Positions 34,761 through 42,535 of a stretch of 45,926 nt of DNA are shown here, piece after piece; within the stretch, counting starts at the first letter, position 1, and each line of letters starts with the position of its first letter. A program made the position numbers and the translations under genes. The DNA is from a bacterium. GTDB taxonomy: Bacteria > Spirochaetota > UBA4802 > UBA5550. The notes under the pieces are model-generated. The model was not told where the DNA came from. It made no database searches and saw only the letters and a list, made by a program, of their open reading frames with translations. Location: assembly GCA_024224995.1 (NCBI GenBank), contig JAAENB010000662.1, positions 1 through 45,926 of the forward strand. Direction: 5' to 3'.

Positions 34761-36361
34761 CCCTCTACCCGTTTTAATATCCCGTCAATATCAATTTCCA
34801 GGTTTTCAAAGATAACGTTCCGGCTTAAATCTCTTCGAATAAGCGCGATATTATAATTGACCAGGCTTTGCAGCTCCGCCTGCCGTGCCATAATATACCC
34901 GTCAAGAGCGAGCTTGAGCTGCACCGCGCTGTAGCGGCCCCGTTTGAATTTTTGCAGCACCTGGTAATAATATTTTTGCGCGAATACTTTCGACTTTTGG
35001 GTCTGTTTGTAGATCTTGTATTTCACTTCACACTGCTGAACCACGGAGGCTATTTTATCCCTGATGATCTTTTCCAGTTTCTGTAAGGCGATTTTCTCTT
35101 TTTGCAAGCCGCGAAGCGCGTTGTCCATCCGGGTATTGGCAGCAGTATTGCCCAGGGGATAGCTTACGGCAAAGCCCACTGAATATTCTTTGTTAAGGTC
35201 GTTAAAGGTCTTAAGATAGGATTCCGTGTCGTAATCCGAATTACCCACACCAGCCTTTGCCTTGAGAGACGGGAGCCGGTTATACCCTGCTATGGTACAT
35301 TCCATTTCAGCGTTTTTGAGGGCGGTTTTTTTGTTGTTCCAATCGACCCGTTTTAAAAAGGCGTCTTTAAGGGCCTGTTCTACTTTTATGTCCGGGGCCG
35401 TTTGAGTAAAGGTTTTACCTATCTCAATGTCGAAACTGTTGTCGAGATTCAGAACCCGCAGCACATCTAACCTGGCATCGAATAAAAATTGTTTTGCGTT
35501 TTCTATATTATTCTTACCGGATAACACCTTCCCGTTCCAGTCGAGAATATCTTCCTGTTCCGAAAGTCCCAGCTTCATTTTTCTTCTGATGAGGTTCCGT
35601 ATATTCATGGTACTCCTGAGGTTCTCTTCACTGGTAGCAAGACTTTCTTCCGCAATGGCGATGTTCCAATACCCAACCAGCGCGTCTGTTAGAAGCAGGG
35701 CAAGATTCATTTTTACGGCCCGCTTTGCCATTTCCGCCCTGTTCTCTTCCCTTTTTTCCTCAAGCGAGTCCGTAAGCTCCAGGCCAATGAGCCCGTTTTT
35801 CAAAAGCTCCTGGGAGAGTTCCAGTTTTATATTGGTCTGGTACCCGGAGCCTCCCATTGCTATGGTGGGACCGCCAAAGGCGCTCATGTCAATGGTGCCT
35901 GCTCCTTCGACATTGCTATAGGTTCCGCCTACGGTTGCCGTAAGGGTGGTGCCGGTTACAAAAGTCTTGTTTACTCCCAGGGTAAAATTACTCGCGGTGG
36001 TGGAAGTCCCTCCGAACGTTGATTGCGGGTTATTCGGAGAGGTCTCGGTTACGGAATGAGAACCGCTCCCCTGAAGATTAATATCATACTTGCTTTGAAA
36101 CAGCAGGAGTCCGGAAGAGGCTCCTTTGTAATCGAGCAGTGCCTGCTTTACGTCGTGGTTGTTGCGCAAAAGATACTGCACTACTTTTTCAACGGTCAGC
36201 TTCAGCTTTTTATCTTTTTTAATCTCTGCGGCTAACCCTTCTTTGGCCTCCGGCGCCATGTCCGGTTCATCGGAAAAAACAGGGATGGCCGTAAAAATAA
36301 TTATCATAATTATTATTAAATATTTTTTATTTAATTTTTTATTTCTTATTTTTAGATTCAT
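34757..36361 (-). CDS. TolC-family outer membrane efflux protein
   Basis: From the ATG at 36361 (GAGGAAACT before it) the product has 534 residues: a signal peptide (ending VFSDEP), then two long helical repeats with coiled-coil heptads and beta-rich segments, the TolC-type architecture. Examples are LSEQEDILDWNGKVLSGKNN and YNRLPSLKAKAGVGNSDYD. It should form the outer membrane exit duct of the RND pump encoded just upstream. The upstream extension to 36439 crosses a GC-rich repeat and is rejected. Confidence 0.9.
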   Translation of the reverse strand: MNLKIRNKKLNKKYLIIIMIIIFTAIPVFSDEPDMAPEAKEGLAAEIKKDKKLKLTVEKVVQYLLRNNHDVKQALLDYKGASSGLLLFQSKYDINLQGSGSHSVTETSPNNPQSTFGGTSTTASNFTLGVNKTFVTGTTLTATVGGTYSNVEGAGTIDMSAFGGPTIAMGGSGYQTNIKLELSQELLKNGLIGLELTDSLEEKREENRAEMAKRAVKMNLALLLTDALVGYWNIAIAEESLATSEENLRSTMNIRNLIRRKMKLGLSEQEDILDWNGKVLSGKNNIENAKQFLFDARLDVLRVLNLDNSFDIEIGKTFTQTAPDIKVEQALKDAFLKRVDWNNKKTALKNAEMECTIAGYNRLPSLKAKAGVGNSDYDTESYLKTFNDLNKEYSVGFAVSYPLGNTAANTRMDNALRGLQKEKIALQKLEKIIRDKIASVVQQCEVKYKIYKQTQKSKVFAQKYYYQVLQKFKRGRYSAVQLKLALDGYIMARQAELQSLVNYNIALIRRDLSRNVIFENLEIDIDGILKRVEG

Positions 36362-36410
36362 AGTTTCCTCTTTCAAGATACTTAAATTTAAACCGGGGCT
36401 TGTTTCTCTC

Positions 36411-36535
36411 GGCCCCCTATCCCCCTGTGGGGGCACCATCCCCCCTTACCCCCCGAGGGGGAACTAAGATGTTGGGATGAAGGTTCTCTTGCGCCCCCTT
36501 TGGGGTGCGACCCCTGCGAGGGGGTTGGGGGGCGA
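36411..36535. repeat. C/G-run hairpin blocks between the RND and TolC genes
   Basis: Several short hairpins stand in this gap: CCCCCTGTGGGGG, CCCCCC-GAGGGGG, CGCCCC-TTTGGGGTGCG and CCCCTGCGAGGGG. They resemble the C/G-rich mosaic repeats found in many genomes, and the hairpin at 13539. They may reduce read-through from the pump gene to the duct gene. Confidence 0.5.
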
Positions 36536-36542
36536 GCAAAAG

Positions 36543-39500
36543 CTAGTTCTTCAAATTTTTCCAGTTCATGACCTTTCGTTTTCTCTTACCGTTCCCGGAG
36601 TCATTATCCGGCACGCCGGGGATGAAAATTTTATCCTGCTCTATCTTTTCTTCTATTGTTTCTTCGATTGATTCCTCAAGCTCATCTTTAAGCTCTTCTT
36701 TTAACTCCTGTTCAATATCGTGCTTTATCCGTTCCTCCGGTTCATGGTCCTGGTAGTGTTGTGCGGCAAAGGCTTCCGCTGGTTTGTGTTCTCTGAAAAA
36801 CAGCTTTCTCGCGTCGGAAATTATGTTGTACAGGATTGGCGTGGCAAACAGGGTAATCATGGTACCAAAGGCCAGACCCCATGCCATCGCTACGGCCATG
36901 GGCACAATAGTGGGTTCAAAACCGCCAAAGCCGTAAGCAGTGGGGATTACCCCAAGAAAGGTGGTAATGGTCGTTAGGAAAACCGCCCGCAGTCTATTCC
37001 CTCCTGCCTCAATGGACGCTTCTTTTGGAGAGAGTCCCCGGGCGCGGCCTTTTTTAATAAAGTCAACAAGGACAATTGAGTCGTTTACCACAACACCGCC
37101 CAGACCCACTACTCCCAGCATTGCCATGAAAGAAAGGGGCAGGTTGTGGAAATAGAAAGCCCAGATAACCCCAATTGCAGTAAGGGGAATCACTCCCATA
37201 ATAACCAGGGGATGGGACAGGGATCTGAATAATGAAACAAGGATGAGGTAAATAATTAATACGGCAATTAGAAATGACCTGGCCAGTTTTTGCATCGACT
37301 CCTGGGTGTCTTTAAATTCACCTTCGTATGAAACCAGGATGCCGGGGTTATTTTTTTCAATGTCTTTGAACTCGTTTATCAAAAGATTGTTTACATAGAG
37401 AGAGGTTACTTTTTTTGCCTTTTCATCGATATTAGCCGTAACCCTGACCGCTCGTTTTCGGTCTTTCCTGGATATAAAAGTGATGCTGCGGCCAAATTCA
37501 TACCGGGCAATCTCCGAAAGGGGAACAAGGTTACCCAGCTTATTCGCGACTTTAATACGTTTGAGACTGGCCAGGTTGTTGCGCAATTTTTCCGAAAAGA
37601 TAACCCGGAGATCGATCTCCTCGTCTGATTTTTTTATTTTTGTCGCTACAGTTCCTTCAAAGCAGGACCGGACTGTTGAAGCCACGTCAAAAACACTTAT
37701 TCCGGCAATAGCGGCATTTTTTTCGTTGATGTATATTTTTAATTCTTTTTTTCCGTCTTCATAATCATCTTTTACGTCTTTTAATCCCTCTATTTTTTCC
37801 AGGTACTCTTTATATTTGTCTCCCACTTTCCGCATGGCTTCCAGGTCTTCGCCCCTGATGGTAACTTTCACCGGTTCTTCCGTTGGCGGACCGGTTTTAA
37901 TAAAGTCGAATTCAAGTTTTACGAAATTTTTTTCTATTCCCCGGGCCTCTTTTCTCAGGTATTTTATTATTTCCGGGGTCTTTCGTTCCCTGCTGTCTTC
38001 TGGCGTCAGGTTTACCATGAGCATGCCGTAATTGGAGCCCCTTTTTTGCCCCGGATCTACGGGATTTTCACGGATAATCCCTGCCCTGGTAATGTAGTTT
38101 TCCATTTCTTTCGGCGGGAGGACGGCAACGATTTTTTCAATATCCCGGAGCTTGTTGTTCATCCCTTCAAGCGTAGTGCCGTTTTCCGCCTCAGCGCGGA
38201 TTATGAGAATGTCGATATCTCCCTGGGGAAAGAGTATAAACTTGAGATTTGAGGCGGCAAACATCATAGTTCCAATGAAGAGAATGGCTATTAAGCCCGC
38301 GACTTTGTATTTATTGTTCAATACAACTCGCAGAATTTTCGCGTAACGGTTTTTGATCCGTTCGAAAATACCGCCTCCCTTCTTTTGTTGTTTTGCCTGT
38401 AACACTGATTTTTTTCTTTTCTTCTCTATGTCATAAACATGGGATGGAAGTATAAACATAGACTCAAGCCATGAAGCTATAAGCGCCACGGTAATTACCG
38501 CGGGAAAGGTCCAGAAGAATTTTTCGAAAACGCCGCCCATAAACATAATGGGAGCAAAAGCTGCAATGGTGGTTAGAATGGTCCCTGCGATTGGGAGTAT
38601 TACTTCTGAGGTGCCGTCCAGAACCGCCTCTTTCGGCGATTTCCCCTTTTCCAGGTGGTGGTAAATGTTTTCCGCCACAACAATGGCGTCATCAACAAGC
38701 ATACCAAGAACAATAATAAGACCAAGAAGAGATATCTGGTTAATCGTTATTCCGGCCTGGCCCATCCAGAGGAAGGCTCCGCAAAAAGCCAGGGGCAGTC
38801 CCAGGGCCGTGACAAAGGAAATGCGCCATCCCAGGGTTATGAACAGGGCAAGTATCACCAGGATGATACCCAAAAACCCGTTATTTTTAAGGACCGAAAG
38901 AGATCTTTTTACAAAGAGTGACGCGTCATTGGATAATACTAACTTATAAGACTCTCCGTATTTTTCACTAAAGGCGCTGGTCTCTTTTTTGATATTTTCT
39001 ACCAGGGTGATAATATCGGCCGATTCTTTTTTTAGAACGTTTAAGGTAATGGCCTCTTCCCCGGATATTTTATTTTTGATCGCGGCTTTTTCAAAGGAAT
39101 CTTTGACTGTGGCTACATCTCCCAGCCGGACAGTGTTGCCGCTGTCGTTTGCCCGTATTAAAACACTTCGAATATCGGCTGCGTTTTCTACCTCTCCGAT
39201 GGTGCGGATCAAAATATCTTCGTTATTGGATTTTACCAGGCCTCCGGGAAAATTGAGATTTTTTTTCGAAAGAGCCTGGATAATCTCGTTCACTGCAACA
39301 TGATATTTATCCAGGAGATGGGGATGAACTTCAATGATCATCTCCCTGTCCCGGTATCCCAGCTTTGATACCCGGGCTACCCCGGGTATGTCGAGCAGTT
39401 TATCTTCAAGAATGCGGGTGTATTTCCTCAGCTGCCGTTCCGCGTGATCGCTCTTTATTCCTTTCTTGTTGACTACCGATATCTGGATTACGGAGAACAT

Positions 39501-39908
39501 GGATGTACTTAATTCCGTAACAATAGTATCTTCCGCGTCTTCCGGCAGGTCGGTAATTTGATCAATGGCATTTTTGATGTCATTGATGGTTTTGTCTTTA
39601 TTTTCCACATCGGGATCGAGTTTACAGCCCACAACAGAACTTGACTCGTAAGAGGTTGAGTTTACTTCTTCAATTCCGTCAACTTCACGGAGCTGGTTTT
39701 CTACCGGTATGGTTACATGCTTTTCTATATCTTCGGCACTTGCTCCGGGATATGCTGTTGCTACGATCACATACCCGTATTCAACTTTTGGGACTACCTC
39801 CCTGTTCATATTGGTCACAATAACAGCCCCGGCAATAAACAGGCTGATTGTTGCCAGGTTCACCAGGAGTGACCGTTCAATAAAAAAAGCAATAATTTTT
39901 CTCATCAT
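36543..39908 (-). CDS. RND-family efflux transporter permease
   Basis: The 1121-residue product has the RND layout of twelve membrane helices and two large periplasmic loops. It starts RKIIAFFIERSLLVNLATIS, with AYPGASAEDIEKHVTIPVEN in the first porter domain and GMLVDDAIVVAENIYHH, which carries the TM4 Asp pair for proton relay. The C-terminus is extended by ~100 very charged residues (EELKDELEESIEETIEEKIE), unusual for the family. It should work with the TolC protein downstream, but no periplasmic adaptor gene is in the window. A promoter with LytTR-like boxes precedes it. Confidence 0.93.
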   Translation of the reverse strand: MMRKIIAFFIERSLLVNLATISLFIAGAVIVTNMNREVVPKVEYGYVIVATAYPGASAEDIEKHVTIPVENQLREVDGIEEVNSTSYESSSVVGCKLDPDVENKDKTINDIKNAIDQITDLPEDAEDTIVTELSTSMFSVIQISVVNKKGIKSDHAERQLRKYTRILEDKLLDIPGVARVSKLGYRDREMIIEVHPHLLDKYHVAVNEIIQALSKKNLNFPGGLVKSNNEDILIRTIGEVENAADIRSVLIRANDSGNTVRLGDVATVKDSFEKAAIKNKISGEEAITLNVLKKESADIITLVENIKKETSAFSEKYGESYKLVLSNDASLFVKRSLSVLKNNGFLGIILVILALFITLGWRISFVTALGLPLAFCGAFLWMGQAGITINQISLLGLIIVLGMLVDDAIVVAENIYHHLEKGKSPKEAVLDGTSEVILPIAGTILTTIAAFAPIMFMGGVFEKFFWTFPAVITVALIASWLESMFILPSHVYDIEKKRKKSVLQAKQQKKGGGIFERIKNRYAKILRVVLNNKYKVAGLIAILFIGTMMFAASNLKFILFPQGDIDILIIRAEAENGTTLEGMNNKLRDIEKIVAVLPPKEMENYITRAGIIRENPVDPGQKRGSNYGMLMVNLTPEDSRERKTPEIIKYLRKEARGIEKNFVKLEFDFIKTGPPTEEPVKVTIRGEDLEAMRKVGDKYKEYLEKIEGLKDVKDDYEDGKKELKIYINEKNAAIAGISVFDVASTVRSCFEGTVATKIKKSDEEIDLRVIFSEKLRNNLASLKRIKVANKLGNLVPLSEIARYEFGRSITFISRKDRKRAVRVTANIDEKAKKVTSLYVNNLLINEFKDIEKNNPGILVSYEGEFKDTQESMQKLARSFLIAVLIIYLILVSLFRSLSHPLVIMGVIPLTAIGVIWAFYFHNLPLSFMAMLGVVGLGGVVVNDSIVLVDFIKKGRARGLSPKEASIEAGGNRLRAVFLTTITTFLGVIPTAYGFGGFEPTIVPMAVAMAWGLAFGTMITLFATPILYNIISDARKLFFREHKPAEAFAAQHYQDHEPEERIKHDIEQELKEELKDELEESIEETIEEKIEQDKIFIPGVPDNDSGNGKRKRKVMNWKNLKN

Positions 39909-39961
39909 TATTCTATACCCCCAACCAGGTAAATTTACATAGCTGTCCCTGGTTATGAGTA

Positions 39962-40051
39962 AAGGTAATAAGATGACCGAGTTGTGTCAATTGGGTGGAG
40001 TGGTTATTTTGCTTCCGGGGAACCAATGATACGTGGAGGGGAATAAACGAT
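39962..40051 (-). promoter_or_regulatory. LytTR-type operator (two boxes) and promoter of the RND gene
   Basis: On the minus strand, boxes ATCGTTTAT (40043-40051) and ATCATTGGT (40022-40030) are exactly 21 bp apart. TTGACA (39985-39990) follows after 31 bases, then TACCTT (39962-39967) after 17. The boxes fit the 9-bp LytTR consensus with one and two mismatches, and direct repeats about two turns apart are the hallmark of that regulator class. Surrounding bases also match the operator at 40965-41015. Confidence 0.7.
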
Positions 40052-40110
40052 ACGTCCCTTCTCATAACGAGGGGCTTTAAGCCCCTCGTTATGAGAAGGG
40101 ACGTATCGTT
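40046..40110. repeat. Perfect 32-bp dyad behind the response regulator gene
   Basis: Arms at 40046-40077 and 40079-40110 are perfectly complementary around one T. The right end reaches the regulator's stop codon and the left end overlaps a LytTR box. No U-run follows, so it is not a typical terminator, though it would still stop or protect transcripts. Confidence 0.75.
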
Positions 40111-40852
40111 ACTCTTTGAGCTTATCTTTGAATTTGTCTTTGAGCTGGGGCGCGAACATTCGGCCAACAGGAAGGAAGCTGTCGTCATGGTCATTCAGGA
40201 AGAGCATGTATTTGCCTCCTTCATTATATTGTAAATGGGAGGCGTGTTGTACATTTACGATAAATTGTTTATGGAGCCGGAAAAATGTTTCGGAAGGCAG
40301 TTTTTTTTCTATGTCTTTTAATATTATGGGGGTTTCAAAATCTTTTTCTTCAGTATGGATAATGGTATGCTTGCCGTGGGAAGAAAGATAGATTATTTCC
40401 TGGTACGCCAGGAGGTAGCTTTTTCCTTCTTCGCGGAACGAAAGACTCACCTCTTCCGGGGAAACGGTGTAGGATATGTTTTGGTTTTTATGCAGCAAAA
40501 ACCGGTCTATTGACTGGTTAAACCGTTTTTTTGAAAAGGGCTTTAAGAGGTAGTCAATGGCGCCCAGCTCAAAAGCCTTAATGGCGTAGCGGTCATGGGC
40601 GGTGGTGAATATTACATAGGGTTTTTTTTCGAGCTGTTCCAGAACCTCAATGCCCGAAAGCAGGGGCAGGTGTATATCCAGCAGGAGCAGGTCATAAGTA
40701 TTGGCAGATAGCTTTTTCAGCGCCTCTTCCCCGTCTTCTGCTGTGTCGGCCAGGATGAGATTGGGGTTGGCAGAAACAAAATCGATAAGCAGTTTGCGCG
40801 CGGTGACCATATCTTCGGCTATGAAAACAGAATATGTTTTGTCATCATTCAT
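40109..40852 (-). CDS. LytTR-family response regulator
   Basis: The 247-residue product has a receiver domain (about 7-125) with the phosphoacceptor in LLLLDIHLP (Asp59), FTTAHD and LLKPFSKKRF, and then a LytTR DNA-binding domain (about 138-240: EEVSLSFREEGK...IIYLSSHGKHTIIHT...FFRLHKQFIVNVQHA). This is an AgrA/LytR/AlgR-type regulator, which binds paired 9-bp boxes. It has no kinase beside it in the same operon, but the sensor at 42520 has a LytS-type core and is the obvious partner. Confidence 0.93.
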   Translation of the reverse strand: MNDDKTYSVFIAEDMVTARKLLIDFVSANPNLILADTAEDGEEALKKLSANTYDLLLLDIHLPLLSGIEVLEQLEKKPYVIFTTAHDRYAIKAFELGAIDYLLKPFSKKRFNQSIDRFLLHKNQNISYTVSPEEVSLSFREEGKSYLLAYQEIIYLSSHGKHTIIHTEEKDFETPIILKDIEKKLPSETFFRLHKQFIVNVQHASHLQYNEGGKYMLFLNDHDDSFLPVGRMFAPQLKDKFKDKLKE

Positions 40853-41157
40853 GGTGATGCCGCCTTTTGGTCTTCCAGGATTAGGGGGATAATAACAGCC
40901 TATAAATTGCTCCCTGTGATGTCAACTTTTTTAATTAAAACATGAGCAATTGCTCATGTTTTGTGCCGTTTGTTCATCTCCACGTATCGTTTATTCCCCT
41001 CTACGTATCGTTCATTCCCCGGGAACAGGTTTTTGCCTGTCTAATTTGACGATAGCAAAATAAAACAGTATTTTAATTATATGCTTTTTTAGCACTCGCT
41101 GCAGCGTAAACTCAAGATATACAGATCTATTCGCAAATGATTAAAAGGAGTCACCAA
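40853..41157. promoter_or_regulatory. Divergent control region of regulator and fibre lipoprotein genes
   Basis: The 305-base gap holds a perfect 26-bp palindrome at 40937-40962 (central 20 bases ACATGAGCAATTGCTCATGT), three LytTR-like boxes and the lipoprotein promoter. On the minus strand a TTGACA at 40920-40925, with a weak -10 (TAGGCT), may serve the regulator. The palindrome lies 12 bases upstream of it and could be an operator of a second regulator. Confidence 0.55.
40965..41074 (+). promoter_or_regulatory. LytTR-type operator (three boxes) and promoter of the fibre lipoprotein gene
   Basis: Boxes GCCGTTTGT (40965-40973), ATCGTTTAT (40986-40994) and ATCGTTCAT (41007-41015) have their GTT at 40968, 40989 and 41010, exactly 21 bp apart. 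Each matches eight of nine positions of the LytTR consensus (W-M-M-G-T-T-N-R-K). TTGACG (41046-41051) starts after 30 bases and TATTTT (41069-41074) follows after 17. This is almost the same layout as upstream of the RND gene. Confidence 0.75.
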
Positions 41158-42429
41158 ATGAAAAAAATACTAAGATTATGGGTATGTTTAATGGCGGTCT
41201 CGGTACTGGCTTTTTCCGGGTGTGAAGAGGGAATGGTAGCCGGGAATAGTTCCGGCAGTAATGGGGAGAACAGTGAAAATTCCGGGTTCAGCTTTTCCGA
41301 TATGTATTCGCGGATGAATACCATGGAAAAAGAGATCAAGATTTTACATGAAGTAAACCGGGATCAGCAAGCATTAATTACGAAACAGGAGGAAACTATA
41401 GCAAGATTGAATGGAGAGCAAACAGGAAAATCAGATGAATTAGAGGGTAGAATTGGAATCTTAGAAGAACATGTAGGCGAGGTTTTTTCCGAAAATCTGG
41501 ATACCAGGATCAATGGTTTGGAGGACAATGTAGGCTTAATATGGCTCAGTGATTTGAGTAATGATGTTAGTGTACTGAAGACAAATGTAGGAGCGATTTC
41601 TATTGGCACATTGAATAGTGACGTAAATACATTGAAAACGAATGTTGGTTCGGTCTCTATTGCTGTTTTAAACAGTGATCTGGGTACATTAAAAACGAAT
41701 ATCGGTGATACTTCCATTGCTGCGGTGAATAGTGAAGTTAGTACATTAAAAAGTAATGTTGATACGTTGTTATTGGGTAATCTCGAATCCAGGATTTCCG
41801 GTCTGGAGGGGTCTGTTGGTGAAATTAGCACAGCGAGCCTGAATGAGAAAATAGAAACCCTGGAAAGTTCATCGTCCCCGGTTGGGTCCATTGAAGCATG
41901 GCACAAGAATTTGCCCGGTATGTCCGATTTGCCCGAAGGGTGGGTTGAATGCAACGGTCAGGTTATTGATGATCCCGATAGCCCTCTGTATGGTGAAACG
42001 GTTCCCAATCTTAACGGTGATATGAGTTTTCTCAGGGGGGGATTTTCTTCGGGAATTTTTCAGGAAGATACCACCGCGGTGAACGGGCTGGACATTGCCG
42101 GCGGGGAGCATGGGCATTCTCTTACGGAGGTTTTAAGACTTCCTAAACCGGGAACAGCAGATACGACGAAGCAGGTAGACTGCCGTCGGGTGTGTACTGG
42201 AAGTGAAAAAAGGGAAGGCCGCGAATGCAAAGATGTCTGTAATACTGAAATTGTACCGGGAGCAGGTTCAGGGACACACTTTGGTCTACAGTATACCACT
42301 ATTGGAGATGGAAGCTATACCTATACAATGACAACAGATGACGGCGGTTCTCATTCTCATTCTTTGAGTGGAGACGAGGAAACCCGTCCCGCGAATATGT
42401 CCGTTGTATGGATAATCAGGATTAAGTAA
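41158..42429 (+). CDS. Lipoprotein with 19-residue coiled-coil repeats and tail-collar-fibre-like C-terminus
   Basis: The ATG at 41158 (AAAGGAG upstream) gives 423 residues. The lipobox is FSGC (Cys22). After an acidic linker, a coiled coil carries seven in-phase 19-residue repeats, with the key Leu at 102, 121, 140, 159, 178, 197 and 216 (typical unit TLKTNVG). The C-terminus (about 242-423) matches phage tail-collar or fibre tips: VGSIEAWHKN, LPEGWVECNGQ, VPNLNGDMSFLRGG, two HxH pairs and ETRPANMSVVWIIR. An inserted CX3C-X10-CX3C (342-361) is unusual. It probably forms a trimeric, membrane-anchored fibre with a binding tip. Confidence 0.82.
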   Translation: MKKILRLWVCLMAVSVLAFSGCEEGMVAGNSSGSNGENSENSGFSFSDMYSRMNTMEKEIKILHEVNRDQQALITKQEETIARLNGEQTGKSDELEGRIGILEEHVGEVFSENLDTRINGLEDNVGLIWLSDLSNDVSVLKTNVGAISIGTLNSDVNTLKTNVGSVSIAVLNSDLGTLKTNIGDTSIAAVNSEVSTLKSNVDTLLLGNLESRISGLEGSVGEISTASLNEKIETLESSSSPVGSIEAWHKNLPGMSDLPEGWVECNGQVIDDPDSPLYGETVPNLNGDMSFLRGGFSSGIFQEDTTAVNGLDIAGGEHGHSLTEVLRLPKPGTADTTKQVDCRRVCTGSEKREGRECKDVCNTEIVPGAGSGTHFGLQYTTIGDGSYTYTMTTDDGGSHSHSLSGDEETRPANMSVVWIIRIK

Positions 42430-42433
42430 ATTT

Positions 42434-42475
42434 TTTTTGTGTAGGAGAGAGGCATGCCTCTCCCCTACACAAAAA
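42434..42475. terminator. Long hairpin between fibre and sensor genes
   Basis: Twenty-one-base arms meet with no loop at GGCA/TGCC (42454/42455). The one mismatch is A/C on the plus strand and G-U on the minus strand. It sits in the 90-base gap between convergent genes, so it probably ends both transcripts. T and A runs flank it on the wrong sides for a classical terminator. Confidence 0.55.
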
Positions 42476-42477
42476 CG

Positions 42478-42535
42478 TCACGGAAGGGCAACCCCGGTAT
42501 CACCGCAGTTTCTTCCGTATTATTTCCCGGCCATC
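42478..42535 (-). repeat. Dispersed repeat, copy E (partial)
   Basis: On the minus strand ATGGCCGGGAAATAATACGG followed by AAGAAACTGCGG matches copy D almost base for base. It overlaps the 3' end of the sensor kinase gene, whose last codons (Met-Ala-Gly-Lys-stop) lie within the match. Confidence 0.65.

Noticed and set aside
36362..36439. Upstream extension of the TolC gene
   Set aside because: It reads through a GC-rich repeat, while the ATG at 36361 has a good ribosome site and begins a normal signal peptide.
40046..40110. Rho-independent terminator of the response regulator gene
   Set aside because: The stem is far longer than usual, there is no U-run, and it overlaps a LytTR box; I list it as a dyad repeat instead.
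41364..41954. Open frame opposite the coiled-coil repeats of the fibre gene
   Set aside because: Its repetitive product simply mirrors the 57-base repeats of the real gene.
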